Below are positions 39,091-53,211 of a stretch of 64,000 nucleotides of DNA, piece by piece. Below the pieces are notes generated by a model. That model did no database searches. It was not told the origin of the DNA and saw only the letters and a list, made by a program, of their open reading frames with translations. Source of the stretch: Chamaea fasciata (Eukaryota; Chordata; Aves; Passeriformes; Sylviidae); contig JARCOQ010000004.1 in NCBI GenBank assembly GCA_029207755.1, forward strand, positions 40,914,305-40,978,304, in the 5' to 3' direction. The first letter of the stretch is position 1. Every line of letters starts with the position of its first letter. A program made the translations under genes and the position numbers.

Positions 39091-39170
39091 TAGAACCATA
39101 GAACTGAGGTTCTAGGGAGTTTCTAGAGGTCACTGGGCAAAACATTCCACTGGAGGCAGAGCCAGTTTTA
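39091..39170 (-). mobile_element. Degraded CR1 fragment in the TNFAIP8 intron
   Basis: GAACCATAGAACTGAGG, then CTAGAGGTCACTGGGCAAAAC and CACTGGAGGCAGAGCCA, resemble the reverse complement of a CR1 3' end (CATAGAA, GGAGGTCATCTAGTCCAAC, GGCAGGGCCA) with many changes. Confidence 0.5.
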
Positions 39171-42100
39171 AAGTCAGATCCAAATTCAAAGTTAAATGAG
39201 GTTGCTCAGGCTTTTTCCGGTTGCATTGATAGTGTCTTTGAGAGTGGTGGTACCACTACTTCTTTAGCAACCACTTCACTAGTACTTCAGTATTTGGCCA
39301 CACTTGCCAGGAAGTGAGACTTCCCCTTGATGCTGCTTGTGTCTTTTGCCCTCTTCTCTTTTGTTGTGCATCCTCAAAAACAGCCTGGCTCTGTCTACTC
39401 TGTAACTATTCAATAACAAATTACACATGTTGGTAAGGACCACTGTTATTTTCATCAAACCTAACACTCTCAACACATCTTTGGTACCAGGTGCTCCTAA
39501 CCATGCTGGTGTCAGCCTGTAGGATCTGCTTCAGGTCAGCTCCTCCTTGTCATCTCCTTTGTTGGGGAGATATTAGGGAACCCAGTAATGTTCACAGTAT
39601 TCCACATAAGGGAAAAAAGTACTTTGGTTCAAGTTCTGTGAGTACTTCTTCATCTTCTGAAATTGTTTGCTGTACTGGAGACTTAGTTTTCCAGTCTTCC
39701 TTTCATTTATCTGTTGATGATGGCATTTGCTGTAGTATAGTACTTACACCTTTGGGTTGTTTTCCTCGGGGACTTTGCAAACAATGAACTGCCACAAAAG
39801 AGACAGAGTGTAGAGATCAGGAGCAAAAGTCAGCAAATCTGTGCAGAATCAAAAGAAGTATCTGGGTGAGGGAAGGACTTGCGCATATATTTAATAAAGC
39901 TGTATTCTTTACCAGTACTCCTTCCAAGTGTAGTAACAGGCTAAATGAGTTGCTTCTAAGAATAGAGGGTTTTGTTATACATTAGCCGGGAGTAGGATAA
40001 GGAAAATGTAATGCTGAAACACTAATTGTAATTTGCAGTTTTTATCCCAAAAGACAGATAATTTCTTTTATCAGTATCAATATATCATTTGGTCAAAACA
40101 TTCCATTAAATATTACAACTGCAGAAGGGTTCTTAAATGCTGCTTTTTGAGAAGTGAAATACATCCCCTCTCTACTCAGTCATTTAGTGTCCCTGTAATA
40201 ATAGATAAAACAAATGAAAGCTGCATTGCAGGTGTTATTTCAGACTTCTGGAATGATTCTTTCTACAATTAGATTACAAAATGTAGTAAGAGGCGAGCAT
40301 TTCATAAAGAGGTACTAAAGATTCTTATGCTATTTCGTAAAACCATTTCTGGTTTTCATTTTTTCCATACTCAATAGAAGTAGGCTAAAATAGTTCAATC
40401 TATTTAATAATGGCTTTAAATCAAAAATTACTATTTTTTTTTCAAATTTAAACATTCTTTTTTCATGTTTGCCTATTGGTTAGATACTTCATAGTTGCAG
40501 TAGTATCCAGCAGTAGTACTGTTATTAGTAGCAATTGCTGTTTATGAGTTTGTAAGAAATTTGAGTGCTTAAACTAATGAGTAGCACTAATCTGAACAAA
40601 AGCCTTATACATATTGACACTAAGGTGTTTTTTTATGGTGGGAAATCTGAAAGTTACAGATGTTCATGTTTTCTTGGTTTGCATAATTGTATTTGATGAG
40701 TTGCTTTTGGTTTTTAATGGTAGGTGTACACTTCCTGTTTTGTGGACGCACCTCTGTCATGACTACAGAACGGGATACACAGTGGGATTAACAATAAAAT
40801 GCAACTGCCAAAACTTGGGTGTTTTAACCATTGTGTCAAAAAAAGCAGAAGCCTTAAACGTGTTATCATTTAGAGACAGTCTTATTTTAAGGGAGGAGAG
40901 AAACTGAGTGACGTGTTCTTTGAGATATTCATTCTATGTTCATAACTTGGGGATGTTTTCTCACAAATTTTGCTCATATCCCTAAGATTCACTGCCAGGG
41001 GTGGGTTGTGATTTGACTCAATTTCATCAGTTAATTCCTTGTCCCAGTTCTGGTGTGTGGTTCATTTCTAGTGCTTGACTGGCAGGCAGTGAGAAGTAGA
41101 GAGCTCAATCTCTGGGTGGCTGTAGAATTCAGTCTGAGGAATTTGGGATTCAAAATCTTCCCCACAGAACTGTTTCAGCAGAAGCAATATAGAGGATTGG
41201 ATACACACTGTATAAACTAATTTAATTTTCCCTACCTTTTGCAGAATTTAGTTATCAGTGTTTGTAACTATGCTGATTAGTAGTGAAAGATCAGATAGTC
41301 TGTCTTACACAGAAAAGCGAAAACATACATTTCAGTTTAACAGATAATATACAAATGTCAGTGTCTGCAGACAGTCCTGTTCCTGCTGGCAGTTTTCAGT
41401 AGTGAGAATAAATATGAGTAAAGTGGGAATAAGCACCTCATTTATTTGAAGCATTTATCTTTGAAATGTTTGAAACCTGAAATTCCAGGAATGTATTCTG
41501 ACATGATTTTATGTATCTATAAAGGCTAGTAATTGCAAGTTTCCCTAAGGCATTGCTAGCTGCCCTGTGTTTTCACTGAATCTCTAAGACTGTGATACCC
41601 TCAAGTATCTATCTCAAAATATTTACATTCATACAGGAATTAATAAAGAACTGACTTAGTGCATGCACAGACAAGCATCCACTTAATTAACTTCAAAGAG
41701 GTGTGGAGAAGACTTTGAAAAATGCAGAAACTCCATTGTTTTAAAACCTGAGGCTTTCATGAGGAATGGTTTTGCTTTTGCCATGTCCACTTTGCAAAGC
41801 TATTCTGCAAAGATAATTTTGTTTCCAGAAAGAATAAAATTTTGGTTTAGTATTAACAGAAGTGGGCAGATGACACCATGAATACTTCAGCTACTCATTC
41901 CAAGGGCTGCTTTTACTACGTGCAAATAAGAAAATGAATGTATGTTTCTCTACACCTAAAAACATTCGATTTACAAACATTCCCTGAGAAATCATGATGT
42001 AGACTTGACTTTAGGAACTTTAAACCATCAATCATAAATTTGAGCATCTGTGAACACAAATGGTGGATACTTCAGGAGTGGGTAACAATCAAGTTTGACT

Positions 42101-42708
42101 CTGGTGTCTTGTGGTGAGAAGTCCTCATCAAGCTCACAGCCTTGTCCTCAATGCTGGAAATTAGAGATTTAAATTCTGTGATGCAAGACATTGCATCCTA
42201 GATGTATGTTTAAACTCACCTTTCTTTGCAACAAGCAGTTGGTATCAAAATCAGTGACTTGCAGTTAAATGTTGATCCCTTTGTTGTAGCTTACTACCTG
42301 ATGCCATGCAGCTGGGGAGGAGAGGACAGCAGTATGGTGAGGAAAAGAGAAAGTATTGATATTTTTATTTCTGTGCAAATACTTGAAATTTAGATTGATG
42401 GTGTTTCTATTCACCACTTGAGGGCTTTCCTTCTCCACGTTTAAATTTGTATTCCCTCGTTCTTACTATGGGTAATAATCTTGAAAATCTCAAGCTACAA
42501 CAAGCTTTCTTGCTATTGTGTGTCTTTTCATAGCTGATCAGTGCTGTCTGTTGCTTAGTTGAAAATGTCATTTGATGCCAGTGTAAAGTAAAGAAGCAAA
42601 ATGGTCAAGTTCTGCAGCAGTCAACAGGTATAAAAAACAGTGCAGTCAAGTCTCATATGCTTTGCCCCAAGAAGAGCATCTATTACAAAATAGATGCAGG
42701 TTTTACAA

Positions 42709-42760
42709 ATCACAGAAGAGTTGAGGCTAAAAAGGAACCTCTGGAGACTGTCCAGATTTT
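42709..42760 (-). mobile_element. Short CR1 fragment in the TNFAIP8 intron
   Basis: ATCACAGAAGAGTTGAGGCT, then AAAAAGGAACCTCTGGAGAC and TGTCCAGAT, is close to the reverse complement of a CR1 3' end. Confidence 0.65.
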
Positions 42761-43776
42761 AGTCAGTAAGTATACTTGCGACCTTTAAAAATAAGTAGAA
42801 TTACTACTGCTCTGCTAGATAACAAAGTTCTTTATCCAAGTCATACTGCTTCCTGATGTAAAAGAGAATGACAGTGTCAGACATAATGTTTAACCAAAGA
42901 TTCTATTTTACTGAAGATTAAGTTGCTTACAATATTGAAGACCTAATTTTCTCTTATGTTTTATATTCCACTAGTACTTAATGACATTAGTGAAAGCAAA
43001 ACCAAACTTTTAAGATAAATGGGGAGGTGGACTGGTGTTTTGACAGTCTTAATTTATGCTTGAGAGTTTTGGTGTTGTTAAGGCAAGTATTTTAAAGGTA
43101 GTTTTGGGTGGCACTAGAGGAAACAAAGAAGAGTCAAAGCAAAGCCTATGAAAGATAAGCTTTGTGCTTGAGTCTTAAAGAGCCTCTTCTGACAGCGAGA
43201 GAGAAAAGACTCGACCTCTTCATTCTGGATATTTGGATAAAGGTTGTGGTAGTTGTAGTATGAATACAGAGCTGTAGCTACTAAATAATGGGAAGAGAAC
43301 TTAAAACTCGGATTGGTTTATTTTGCTCCTTGTGGAAGAGGAAAGTAAGCATGTTAGGTATGCAGGGAAAATGACCATTTCAGAGACCAAGTGCAGTCTT
43401 CCATAACCAAGGAAGCTACCATGGGTGACTGGTATGGGAGATAGACAAAGCACATGTTTTCTGTACAGCCATGCATTGAATGCCATAAAATTTATTCTTT
43501 GTGCTACAAAATGGGAAAAATGGTAATTAAAATAATTAAAAACTGAAAAAGAGATGAAGGATGCCATTAGTGTATTAGGCCTAAAGAACAGCCAATATCT
43601 GATAAGTAAAATTCTTAAATGGGACATTTTCTTGTGTTTTATATCTACATTTCAGTGTTGATATTGGAAATTAATATACCAACCAGACACCTGAGAACTG
43701 AAAGCCCTGTGAATCACTACTAGATTGTATGTAGCTGGTCTGTCGCTGTGGCAGTCTTCAGTGCCTCGGAAGTTAT

Positions 43777-43821
43777 TTTATATATATATCCACATATATA
43801 TATATATTTATATATCTGTGT

Positions 43822-43864
<43 letters not shown>
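43777..43864. repeat. TA-rich tract followed by (CA)n microsatellite
   Basis: Irregular TA repeats (43777-43816) lead into a perfect AC repeat of about 19 units (43826-43864). It is probably length-polymorphic. Confidence 0.95.
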
Positions 43865-43866
<2 letters not shown>

Positions 43867-46800
43867 AGTGAATGGTAGCAATCCAGCCTACTTTAAACAT
43901 TAAAATGAAATACAGATACCAAGGGACTCCCATCCTCCCTGTAAGAAACAGACATTGTAGCTACATATTGACAGGGAGAAGAACAGAGAACCAGGACTAG
44001 AAATACAGGAAAAACATTATTAGCTAGTTTCAAAGACATTGTAAGATCCCTCACAAACTTCTGTGTCGTTTGAACTGTCTGAAGCCTCTGCTTCAACGTT
44101 CTTTACATGTGATTCAAGTACATGCCCTTTGCATTTTCACGGTCAGGTTGAGACATTTGCCTTGTGATTGAGTTCCCTTTCCCTCTCATGCCAGATTGGC
44201 ATCTTGTCTGGACCTTCCAGTTCATCCTATTTTTGCATCTTATATCTTAATCTTAAATTCTACCCATGCCCTCATGTCAAATTTAATTTTCTCCAATGGA
44301 TTCCAGGTTCTCCTGGGCTCCTGGCCTCTGAGTTTTTCTTCTGCGTTTAGGCCAGGAAATCTTTTTTTATATGTGTGTAGTTCCTGTGCCTACAGCTAAG
44401 TGTTTCGGGGCTTATTTTTTGTGGGAAAACATTCTTTCTGGCAGGATGGTTGTAAGAGCAATTAGGTGTGACTTTTTTAAATTTCAAATTAGGGGTGCCA
44501 CTTGGCTTAGGGAGTTTGGCACTGTTGCCTTGCTGCAGTTTGGTGTTTCTTAGGCTAGAAACAAAATCTTAGAGTACCTGCATTGCATTTGATTCACTTG
44601 AAGAAATGACATAAGATACACTTTATTTCCTATGAAAGGTTTGTCAGTATTACTGTTCACTGTGCATGGACACCTGGTAGATACAGAGGAACCTGATACA
44701 GCCCTGAAAAGGCCAACAGCTGAAAAACACAGGCTGCTTATTTAACAGTACTGCACCAGTTGTTACATTCCAACAAGGATAACAAATGGTGGCAGAGGAC
44801 TGAAATACCAAATTAAGTTCATGACACTGCTCTGTGTGACTGTCATTTTCTCAGTTTAATATCCAGCATATTCTGAAATATTCTGAGAGCAGTCTTCAGA
44901 AGTTAATCTGATCTTTTTTCTGCTATTTAAAGCTACACTTTTATTAAAATACATGCAGAGGTTTTTGGGGAAAATGGCTTTTAGGAGGCTTTTTAAAATT
45001 TCTAGATCAGCTGCAGTGTATATATATCATGTGATGCACAGACTGGCTGTGGGAAGCACAAGCGTGTAAAACCAGAATAACTTGTTGGCACTGACTGCTC
45101 CCATGGGACTGCAAAACTCTACACCATTCTTACTGGTAATAACATCATTCCTTGCTACTCTACCCAGCTTTAACCTTCAGGTATATTTTTTGGCAATTCT
45201 TCTCACCTCTTGACCAAAAAAGTATTTTGTTTTCTGGGTTTTTTAATGGTTTGGTTTTGTTTTTGCAGCTAGAATGTGGATCATCTTTTGCGATTTGTAA
45301 AATTTTGGACATTTTAATGCACGAATGTTAGAATTAAATTGTAAAATCCTGAAGCATTTAACAACATCACGTGTGTTTGGCAGTTACTTACTGAGCATTT
45401 TCTTGAGTGAAAATATGCTGCTCTAAATGGTGTTTGCTGGCTTTTCTTTTATTTTTCCCATGTTTCTGCAGATGAATATATGCTCAATTTCAGTAGGATT
45501 ATGCAGATCAGACATACTCTGTATTTTCAAAAATGCTTCATTAGCCATATTTTTTTCTGATATTGGTTGATTACCTGTTGCTCCAGAGTGACTTGCAGCC
45601 TCATAGCTGACTTCCAAATCCAGTAAGACTGCTCATGCAATATTTGCCATGCAAAAGGCTTGGCTTCAGATGAGGTTTTTTTCCTTTTGAAGATCTTCCA
45701 GTGTGAATGCTAGAACTAGTGCATATTGCTTGGACAATTAACATTCTCATCGTATGCTCAGTTGGTAACAATTATGGCAAGACAGAATTTAGTACAATTT
45801 GCTTTACCTGTTAGGAGAACTGTAGGCAAATGCTACTCATGAAAGAATGCTTTGTATGCATTGAAAGTTTTAGTTTAAACTGTTTCCTAGTTAAAATTGG
45901 TATTCATATATAAACCTCTCTTTTTAAACACAAGATGCCAAGTAAAATATTTGATCTTCCAATAAGGACCTTGTGTACATGAATTAAAGTAGAGGTGCAT
46001 GTGAAAGAAGCAAGTACTGTACAGGACTCTTGTCTGAGTTGTGTTTTTTGTTTGGTTTTTTTTTTTTTTCCCCCATTCCTCCTTCTGCACTTAGCCATTT
46101 GCTCTCTGGGTTTTCCACTGCCTGATGCTGCTTGCCCAACCTGTGTGCCCTGCTGACGTTCTTCTATCAATAAACTCTGTGGCTGTCCTGGTCTCTCTCT
46201 TCCCACTATTGCCCTCAGCCAGCTGTGAAGTTGCAGTTCTAGTGTCTAAGGTTGAGGAGTGAAAGCTCTCAGGCTGCTTCTGATATTCCATGTCTGGTAC
46301 AAGCCTCAGTTTTCATCAGCTTTTGAAAAGTCACTTAAGTGAACAAATGCTTGTAGACTGGCAATGTGCTGATGTGGCAATTTGGGAACTACTGTATTTT
46401 TGGAAGGAGTTCTAGAAGAGTTTTGGGAAGGATTGTAAGGATTTTAGCATACCTTCCACCCAGGAAACTTTGAAGCACTGAGATAAGAATCAAAATACTG
46501 ACTCTCCTCTTAAAACAGAAGAAAAGAAAACAGCATTAAAAAACCTTTTTTAAACTGTGACTCACTCAAATGGTTTTTAAGAAGCTATATGTATAACTTG
46601 GCACCTAGAAAAATCAACGTACTTTGTTCATATCTGAAGAATTCATAGTCTGTATCCTACCACTCATGTTTTTTAATCATACTGTCATGTAATAAGCATA
46701 TTGTGAAATTTTTTACAGCCCTGGTAACAGGGTTATAACTATTTCTCCCTATTTTGTACTTCAGGACTTTGTTCACTGATACTAACTCTTGTAGTTTATC

Positions 46801-49800
46801 ACTACTGGAGCTTTACCTTACTGAAGTCATGTATTTATACATGAATTCATATATTTATATGCTTCTGTGTGTTTTTTTTTTTTTATGTTTCTGGCCTGTA
46901 TCATTCCTGAAAACAAGAGTAGACCTGTGAAGACCCAGAAAGCAGAAGGCAAAAAAGGATTTAAAATTCAGTAATTCTTTTATCCTTTCATATCTAGGCA
47001 ATCTCATGATTTTGGAGGTGCATGACTCATGGTCACATACACTCAGAGAGCATAACACTAATTCCACTTGATTTCAAGTTGCCTCCCTCCGGGGAAATGG
47101 CGCTCTTTCACTACAGGAGTCTGACTGAACATGCAATTTGTATGGCATGTGCAGACTTTTAGCTCTCATACACAGTCTGTAGAGAGGCAAACACACACAT
47201 CCACACAGGGTTCCCGGCAGGAAGTCCATTCCCACATTTCTCAGTGCTGTGTGATAGTCTTTTAAATGCTGCCTGAAGCTCTCAGTCAGTGCTGTCTCTT
47301 TCCTCTTAAGCCCCTGTCATTGTTTTTGTTCCCAAAAACCCTCGTAATTTTTGGGCCTTACTTTTGCAGCACGTGATGTGCCAGTCACTAAAATGAGAAC
47401 TGGGTCTCAGGGAACAGTGTTTCACAGTCATATTTTCTCTTCCTTTGGGACTGTTCTGTCAACACAGTGAGTCTCAGAAAACTCAGCTCTTGACTTGACC
47501 ATGGAATTTATGATGGTTCAATGTAATTTTTTGCTGGATGCTTTTTTTTTTTTATTTCTGCTCCTTCATTATAAGACGTTTAAAAATACTCTGTGACTCA
47601 AGTATTCATTGTCAGTGTACGTGAGATTGCATGCACTCAGCTGCAAATGATGTTGAATCTACTGTAGACTGTTGTCTGGTGGGGGAAAAAAAAAAGTTGT
47701 TTTTTTTCCAAATACTACCTTTTTGTTTTCTTTTAAAAAAAATTTTAAATAAAGTTGAGACATAGGGTATGTGGTAATAGTGTGATAGTAACTTGCCACA
47801 GTATGGAGGGAGGTGTGCTAGCTTCCATGTGAGGGAAAAGTCAGCATTGCAGCCATAACTATGAGCCTTCTTGTGCTTTTATAGCAGTCTCCTGAGAATC
47901 TATTAACCACAATTATAAATTTTCACTGAAAGTTTACACTTCCACCACAGTTCAAAGAAAACCTCTGGATGGTAGAATATTTTGGGAGAAACGCATCCAG
48001 AATTCTACATGTCCAGTATTTATTCATTTTAATACACAAAATGCCATGTTAAACACATATACTGTCTGCTTGGCTACAAAAATCAAAAAGTTTCATAATC
48101 AATAAGCTCACTGCTTTCACAGGAGGCTGTCTCTAGCACCTTGTTTGCTCATTTAAATAATAAATTAGGAGATTTTGCAGATCTCTGAATTATTCCCAAG
48201 ACTGATCCTGTGAATTTCAAAGTAATGGCAGCAGGATTTCCTCTGAGAGCCTTTTCTCTTGGACTACTTTCCTCTGTGGAGGCATGGCTTTACTGTAAAT
48301 AATCATGCTTATTTGTGTAGTTTGTACAGAAAATTACATCACATTTACCTCAAAGAGGTATTTTTTGATGTTAACTTCTTAAAAAGTAAAGTATAAAACT
48401 GCAAAGGAAAGAAATTGGCGCTATAAAGAGCAGTCATGAGATAAACCAAAATGTGAGATGCTTGAAAGTAGTGGGATTACCTGCAGAAAATTACCAGAGA
48501 AATGACTATTTCAGTTTAAAGTGCAAGGATGTAATCTGTCAAACAAAAGGTGTGGTCAGACATCCAGCCAGTTACTGTAATGACTTTCAAAAGGTGGCTA
48601 CATATGGTCATCCCTAAGTAGTTGTACAAAGGTGACCGTGTCTGAAATTGCATTCCTAAGTTTGAAAGGGGGTGCCTGGCAGCCCCCAGTTGGGAGAGCT
48701 GCCCTCCCCAGCACGACCTCTGTGAGTCAGGCACCTCTGAGACACTGAGCAGCTCCACTTGCAGACAGCAAGTTAATGTTTTAACCTCTTCTTGACACGT
48801 CACCTGTCCTCTCGAGTCACAGGACCTTTCTTCTCCGTCTATGAATTGTTCCACTTGTCAGTTGGCAGGAACAGGCCTCAGTGTTGCACTGCTTGCTCAG
48901 TGCTGCAATATCCTTTCAGCTCTCTCTTCGAGGAAGTGAAACCACTGAGATGTATTTTTGCATTTTGAGGTGCCAAAGCAAAATGAAGCACTGCAGGCAG
49001 GAGAGAAAGGTAGCTGAGAAGAGCTGCCCTTGCAGTGAGCAGGAAAACTCCATATTCACTCTGTGATAGCTTCTGACAATATTTCAAAGTACATGATAAA
49101 GCGGTGTGCTGGATTTACCAGAGTAAACACGCCACAGGCCAGTCTTCACCTTGGGTATTTTGTTTCTCTTTCTGCTGTCAGCAGTAAAAACTGCAATTAC
49201 ATTAGATGAGCAAGTAATAGTTTTACTGTTATATAAGGAAGCATATGTGTTCATTCTGAAGAAGCTCTAATCTTGCTGAAGAAGCAGTAATCTTACTGCT
49301 TAAACTGAGTTTTGTTCAAGCTGTGAAATACGATTTAAGTCTTTCTGTAATTGGTAGAGGAAGAAAAATTCTGATTATAAACTACAGAGAGTTAGCAAGT
49401 TCCTTTCCTGGATTGGCTGAAGTACTGAAATATGAAATTTACATATTTGGCAATTAAATTAGAACCCATGTAACAGTACAGGGAAAATGAAGCTGACTTC
49501 TGGTGTACTTCTAGCCAAGTAGATAGAAAGTAAGCCATGCTAGATAGCCCCAAAACTTGGACAGAGCTCAGCAGCACTTGGAATGGAGCAATTCCTGTTT
49601 TGGTTAGCAAATGTTGAGCTGTACTTTGTAAAATGTAAAATTATGTAATATAAGAGGGGGCTTTAGTTGAAAAACTGTAAAATATTTAGCACATTGTCAT
49701 GTTTTCAGTTTCTTGTAATTGATACTTTGCAGGTTATGATATTAAAATTATACCTGGGCATTTGCATGACTTTCTGGATAGAGATTATGTGGATTTAGAA

Positions 49801-51819
49801 ATACAGAATTGTTCAGGCTGGAATTACAGTGGAGCTTTCAGTGTCATATTATTTTATAAGAATGCCTATGGCATCCTGGGAAAGAATGCTTAAAAATACA
49901 GATATATTGTATCATGTAAGTTTTTCTCTGCAAATTTTTGGAAGATAACATTGAAACAGTAGCTGCTATTATTTGGAACATCTATATCCATGTGGAGTTT
50001 CAGAAAGAAGATATCATGAGCATTAATAAGACTTCAAGTAATAAATGTTATGAAATAACGATGTTTCTATTTTGGAAGAGAAATAAAGTTATCATTCCTT
50101 GGTAGATCTTTGTAAAGCATTAGCTGTTGAGTTCTAATATTTGACCACCCTTTGGAAAACTTGGATTAGTTTTACTTTAATAGTAACTGTTGCAGTTTTA
50201 GCTTTAAAAACAGAGAAAGCTAATCAAATATTTTCAGTTCAAAATGAACTCAGCGTCTTTAATGTCTTCCTCTGTCTTCGTAGTTGAGAAGTGTGTCTGT
50301 CTTGTGATCTTGAGTGCTTTGCCCAAAGGGCTTCTTTGGTTTTTGAGTGTCGTCTTGTAGTAAAGATTTTTAAAAATGTGCGCAGACACTTCATGCTTCT
50401 AAAACAAAATACTGATATGCACCAGAAGTTTTAACAAACAAACCTGCTTGAAGGATTTTGGGATGATAAAAAAGGAGCTTGTTATTAAGTTTCTGAAAGA
50501 TACTCTTGAATTAAAAATACAGATTTGTGTTTCATGTCCTGAAGGACAAGTTTCTTCTATTTGCTGGAACCCCTACGGCACCCTGCATCTGAACACACCC
50601 AGCTGCCCACATACCAGCACTTATGAGGAAACCTTTTCCAAAATCAGGGACTTACTGTCTGACATCCGTAGAGTTGATGTTTTCATTAAAAGAAAAGAAA
50701 AAATTTCCAGTCCCTGTGTTTGCTAAGCAAACCTTTCATATGTATAGTAAATGTAAACGGATGCAGTCTTCCTTCTTCTGTCTGAGACTCCAGGAGAGCT
50801 GCAGCACACAAATAGCCATTTCCCAGACAATTCTACCTGAAAACACCAACTCACATGAGTCTTAATGGAGACAGTGCTGCCAAGGGGAATGTGCTTTCAA
50901 AAACTGTTGCTGACAACAGAACACATGATAACATTTCACAAGTTAAGATTCTGAAGGACTGTTTGGTGTCTTTTTTTAAGTGTCTGAACAAAAGTACAAA
51001 TCAATCATGGGGTGTATTAGTGCAATCAAACGTAGTTTTAGAGGTGGAAATGTGGTCTAGGATCTACTTAATTGGTCACAGAAAGATACTTTCAAAAAGT
51101 TATGCTCACCATTGTTATGACAATCCCTAGAAAGTAAATGTCTTGCTTTTACTGCATAAAGTATAGGGCATAAAAATGTTAATCTGTACTTGCTTTTCTT
51201 CTGAAAGCTAGTGTCTTCAGATTCCATCCTGAGAATCTCAGTATTGTTTGCTGACCATGGATTTTTGTCTTTCATTTATACTTCTGCATGGATGTCTATA
51301 GATACATATGAAATAGATATCTAAAAAAAACTTAGAGTGGTGTCTGCATTCACTGATCATGTAAAATGCTAAGCAGGAAAAGGCTTTGTAATGGTCACTT
51401 CACTGAATTACTATCTTTGAGTAGCAGTGGTTATTTGTCATGATACTGGGATAAACCTGGTTTCAGATTTCATTACGAATGCGAGAATCAGATTAGATTT
51501 GTGATTCATCTGGTCAAATAGGGCAGTTATATTGCCTCAATTTGAAATCCCATCAATCCATACATAGAGAGATCTCAACCATTTCTGAGCAAGTTCAGTT
51601 GGTATTTTCTCAAAAGTAAAACAGTCTGAAAGAATGTGAACGTAAAGAGAGGAGTTTTAGGGATTAAAATGTGGAGTTTTTTTCTGCAACTACATTGAAT
51701 TATTTTTATGACACTGAGTAAGACTATTGTGAATGTATAAATATAGAAATATTCCTCAACTTGCTGTCCAGAGACTGTCTATTTGGAAGTACTGACTGCT
51801 CACTTTTTTCTTCCCCTAG

Positions 51820-52385
51820 TGGCCACAGATGTCTTCAACTCCAAAAATCTGGCCATTCAGGCCCAGAAGAAGATCCTTGGAAAAATGGTATCCAAATCAA
51901 TAGCAACTACTTTGATTGATGATACAAGCAGTGATGTTTTAGATGAGCTTTACAGAGTAACAAAGGAATATACACAAAATAAAAAAGAAGCAGAGAAGAT
52001 CATCAAAAACCTCATCAAAATAGTCCTCAAATTGGCAATTCTCTACAGGAACAACCAATTTAATAAGGATGAAATAGCACTGATGGAGAAATTCAAGAAG
52101 AAGGTTCATCAGCTGGCTAAGACCGTGGTCAGCTTCCATCAGGTGGATTATACCTTTGACAGGAACTTTTTGTCCAAACTGTTAAATGAATGTAGAGAGC
52201 TGCTTCATGAAATCATTCAGCGTCACCTAACTGTGAAGTCACATGGACGCATCAACAATGTGTTTGATCACTTCTCTGATTGTGAATTTTTGGCTGCCTT
52301 GTACAATCCCTTTGGACCTTATAAAATCCATTTGCAGAAACTTTGTGATGGTGTCAACAAAATGCTAGATGAGGGGAACATATAA
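51820..52385 (+). CDS. TNFAIP8: TNFAIP8, main coding exon (residues 11-198 and stop)
   Basis: This exon encodes nearly all of TNF-alpha-induced protein 8, founder of the TIPE family. Known biology: a cytosolic, NF-kB-inducible, anti-apoptotic protein with a six-helix fold around a hydrophobic cavity that binds phosphoinositide lipids. The exon follows a strong acceptor (pyrimidine tract then CCCCTAG, AG at 51818-51819). Joined to exon 1 it gives 198 residues, the usual family length. Recognisable blocks are [18 protein letters not shown] (11-28), a lysine-rich helix with [10 protein letters not shown] (68-77), [10 protein letters not shown] (82-91), FKKKVHQLA (102-110), [12 protein letters not shown] (115-126), and a C-terminal block with [15 protein letters not shown] and [13 protein letters not shown] (157-195). 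Residues about 49-105 are rich in Lys/Glu and look helical. There is no signal peptide or membrane segment. The frame is intact and the stop is TAA at 52383-52385. Paralogues TNFAIP8L1-3 are less likely because the exon matches TNFAIP8 itself almost throughout. Confidence 0.97.
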
Positions 52386-52904
52386 GTACTTGCAATAGAG
52401 GTGACTGCCTATGAGTTATCTGTAGATGGAACACTGTTGATTTATGAAGGAATAAGGGAGCATGAAAGAGGTTTTTTTACATTATGACAAGTCTTTCCTA
52501 AATATCTTTATTAATTGATTTCTTACTATGCGCTATCTGTTGCTATTATTCACAGTCCATCTGGAAGAAAAACTGGACATTACTTTTTTTACTGTGCTTT
52601 GCCTATGGAAACAGCTTGATAAAGACAATCAAATAGAATGGTTCAAACAGAGTAAGAGTCTTGCAAGATAGATACACAATCCAAAACAATATGCTGTCAG
52701 ACAATCCACGTCTTTCATAGATTTACAGAATTAATTCTAAACTATCAGAATCCAGTAATGTTGGTAACAGACTATCATGGTGATGGTACACTCTGTAATT
52801 TCTTTCATTTACTTGTAAAATAGACATATTTGATTCAGTTATAGTCTTGCTCTCTGCACAGATAACAGCTTCCTAGTGTTGCCATTATGAAGCATTGAGT
52901 TTTA

Positions 52905-52910
52905 AATAAA
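52905..52910 (+). terminator. TNFAIP8: Alternative polyadenylation signal (AATAAA)
   Basis: This canonical hexamer lies 520 bases after the stop codon. Its downstream sequence (ATCAATGATGCTGTCAC) is less clearly GU-rich than that of the later site. It could give a shorter transcript. Confidence 0.35.
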
Positions 52911-53211
52911 ATCAATGATGCTGTCACATAGAGTCTTAACAGCAGGCTTGTGCACCTCCAGCTCAGAAGTGAAAACTTCTGTCTGCAAGGCAGGATCTCC
53001 CAAGCAGAGATCCTTACAGACCTGCACAGGTGCTTGCTTCCTTTGACTCCATGGGGATTATTTGAGGAATAAGCTATTGGAAAATAGCTGAACTGGGGAA
53101 GAGCATTCCCAAGAAACTGCTTGTGGTACAGAATTTTAACTGTGCCTGTAATGAGATAAAACACAATGACTTCTCTGTGCAATTCCTTAAGATACTTTAA
53201 ATTCTGCTGGT

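Larger units (their letters stand above)
33638..51819 (+). other. TNFAIP8: TNFAIP8 phase-1 intron, 18,182 bp
   Basis: The intron begins GTACGG and ends in a pyrimidine tract with CCCCTAG. It splits codon 11 after its first base. It contains degraded CR1 pieces near 39.1 and 42.7 kb, a TA/CA microsatellite at 43.8 kb, and a GT-rich alternating tract just after exon 1. Small open frames inside it (for example 40614-40907, 43301-43627 and 50448-50726) resemble no family I know and are not called as genes. The remainder is AT-rich and shows no recognisable features. Confidence 0.88.

Noticed and set aside
40614..40907. 97-residue open frame in the intron
   Set aside because: No family resemblance and no splice context. 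Treated as chance.
46050..46210. LTR-like end with CAATAAAC after a T/C run
   Set aside because: No terminal repeats, TATA or target duplication could be found around it.
50448..50726. 92-residue open frame in the intron with plausible-looking composition
   Set aside because: No recognised motif or paired splice sites that would link it to TNFAIP8. Length is within chance for this much DNA.
51783..52385. A 200-residue open frame with about 12 extra N-terminal residues before the TNFAIP8 sequence
   Set aside because: It begins at TTG inside the pyrimidine tract, not at ATG. The frame runs through the intron's acceptor AG by chance. The real exon starts at 51820.
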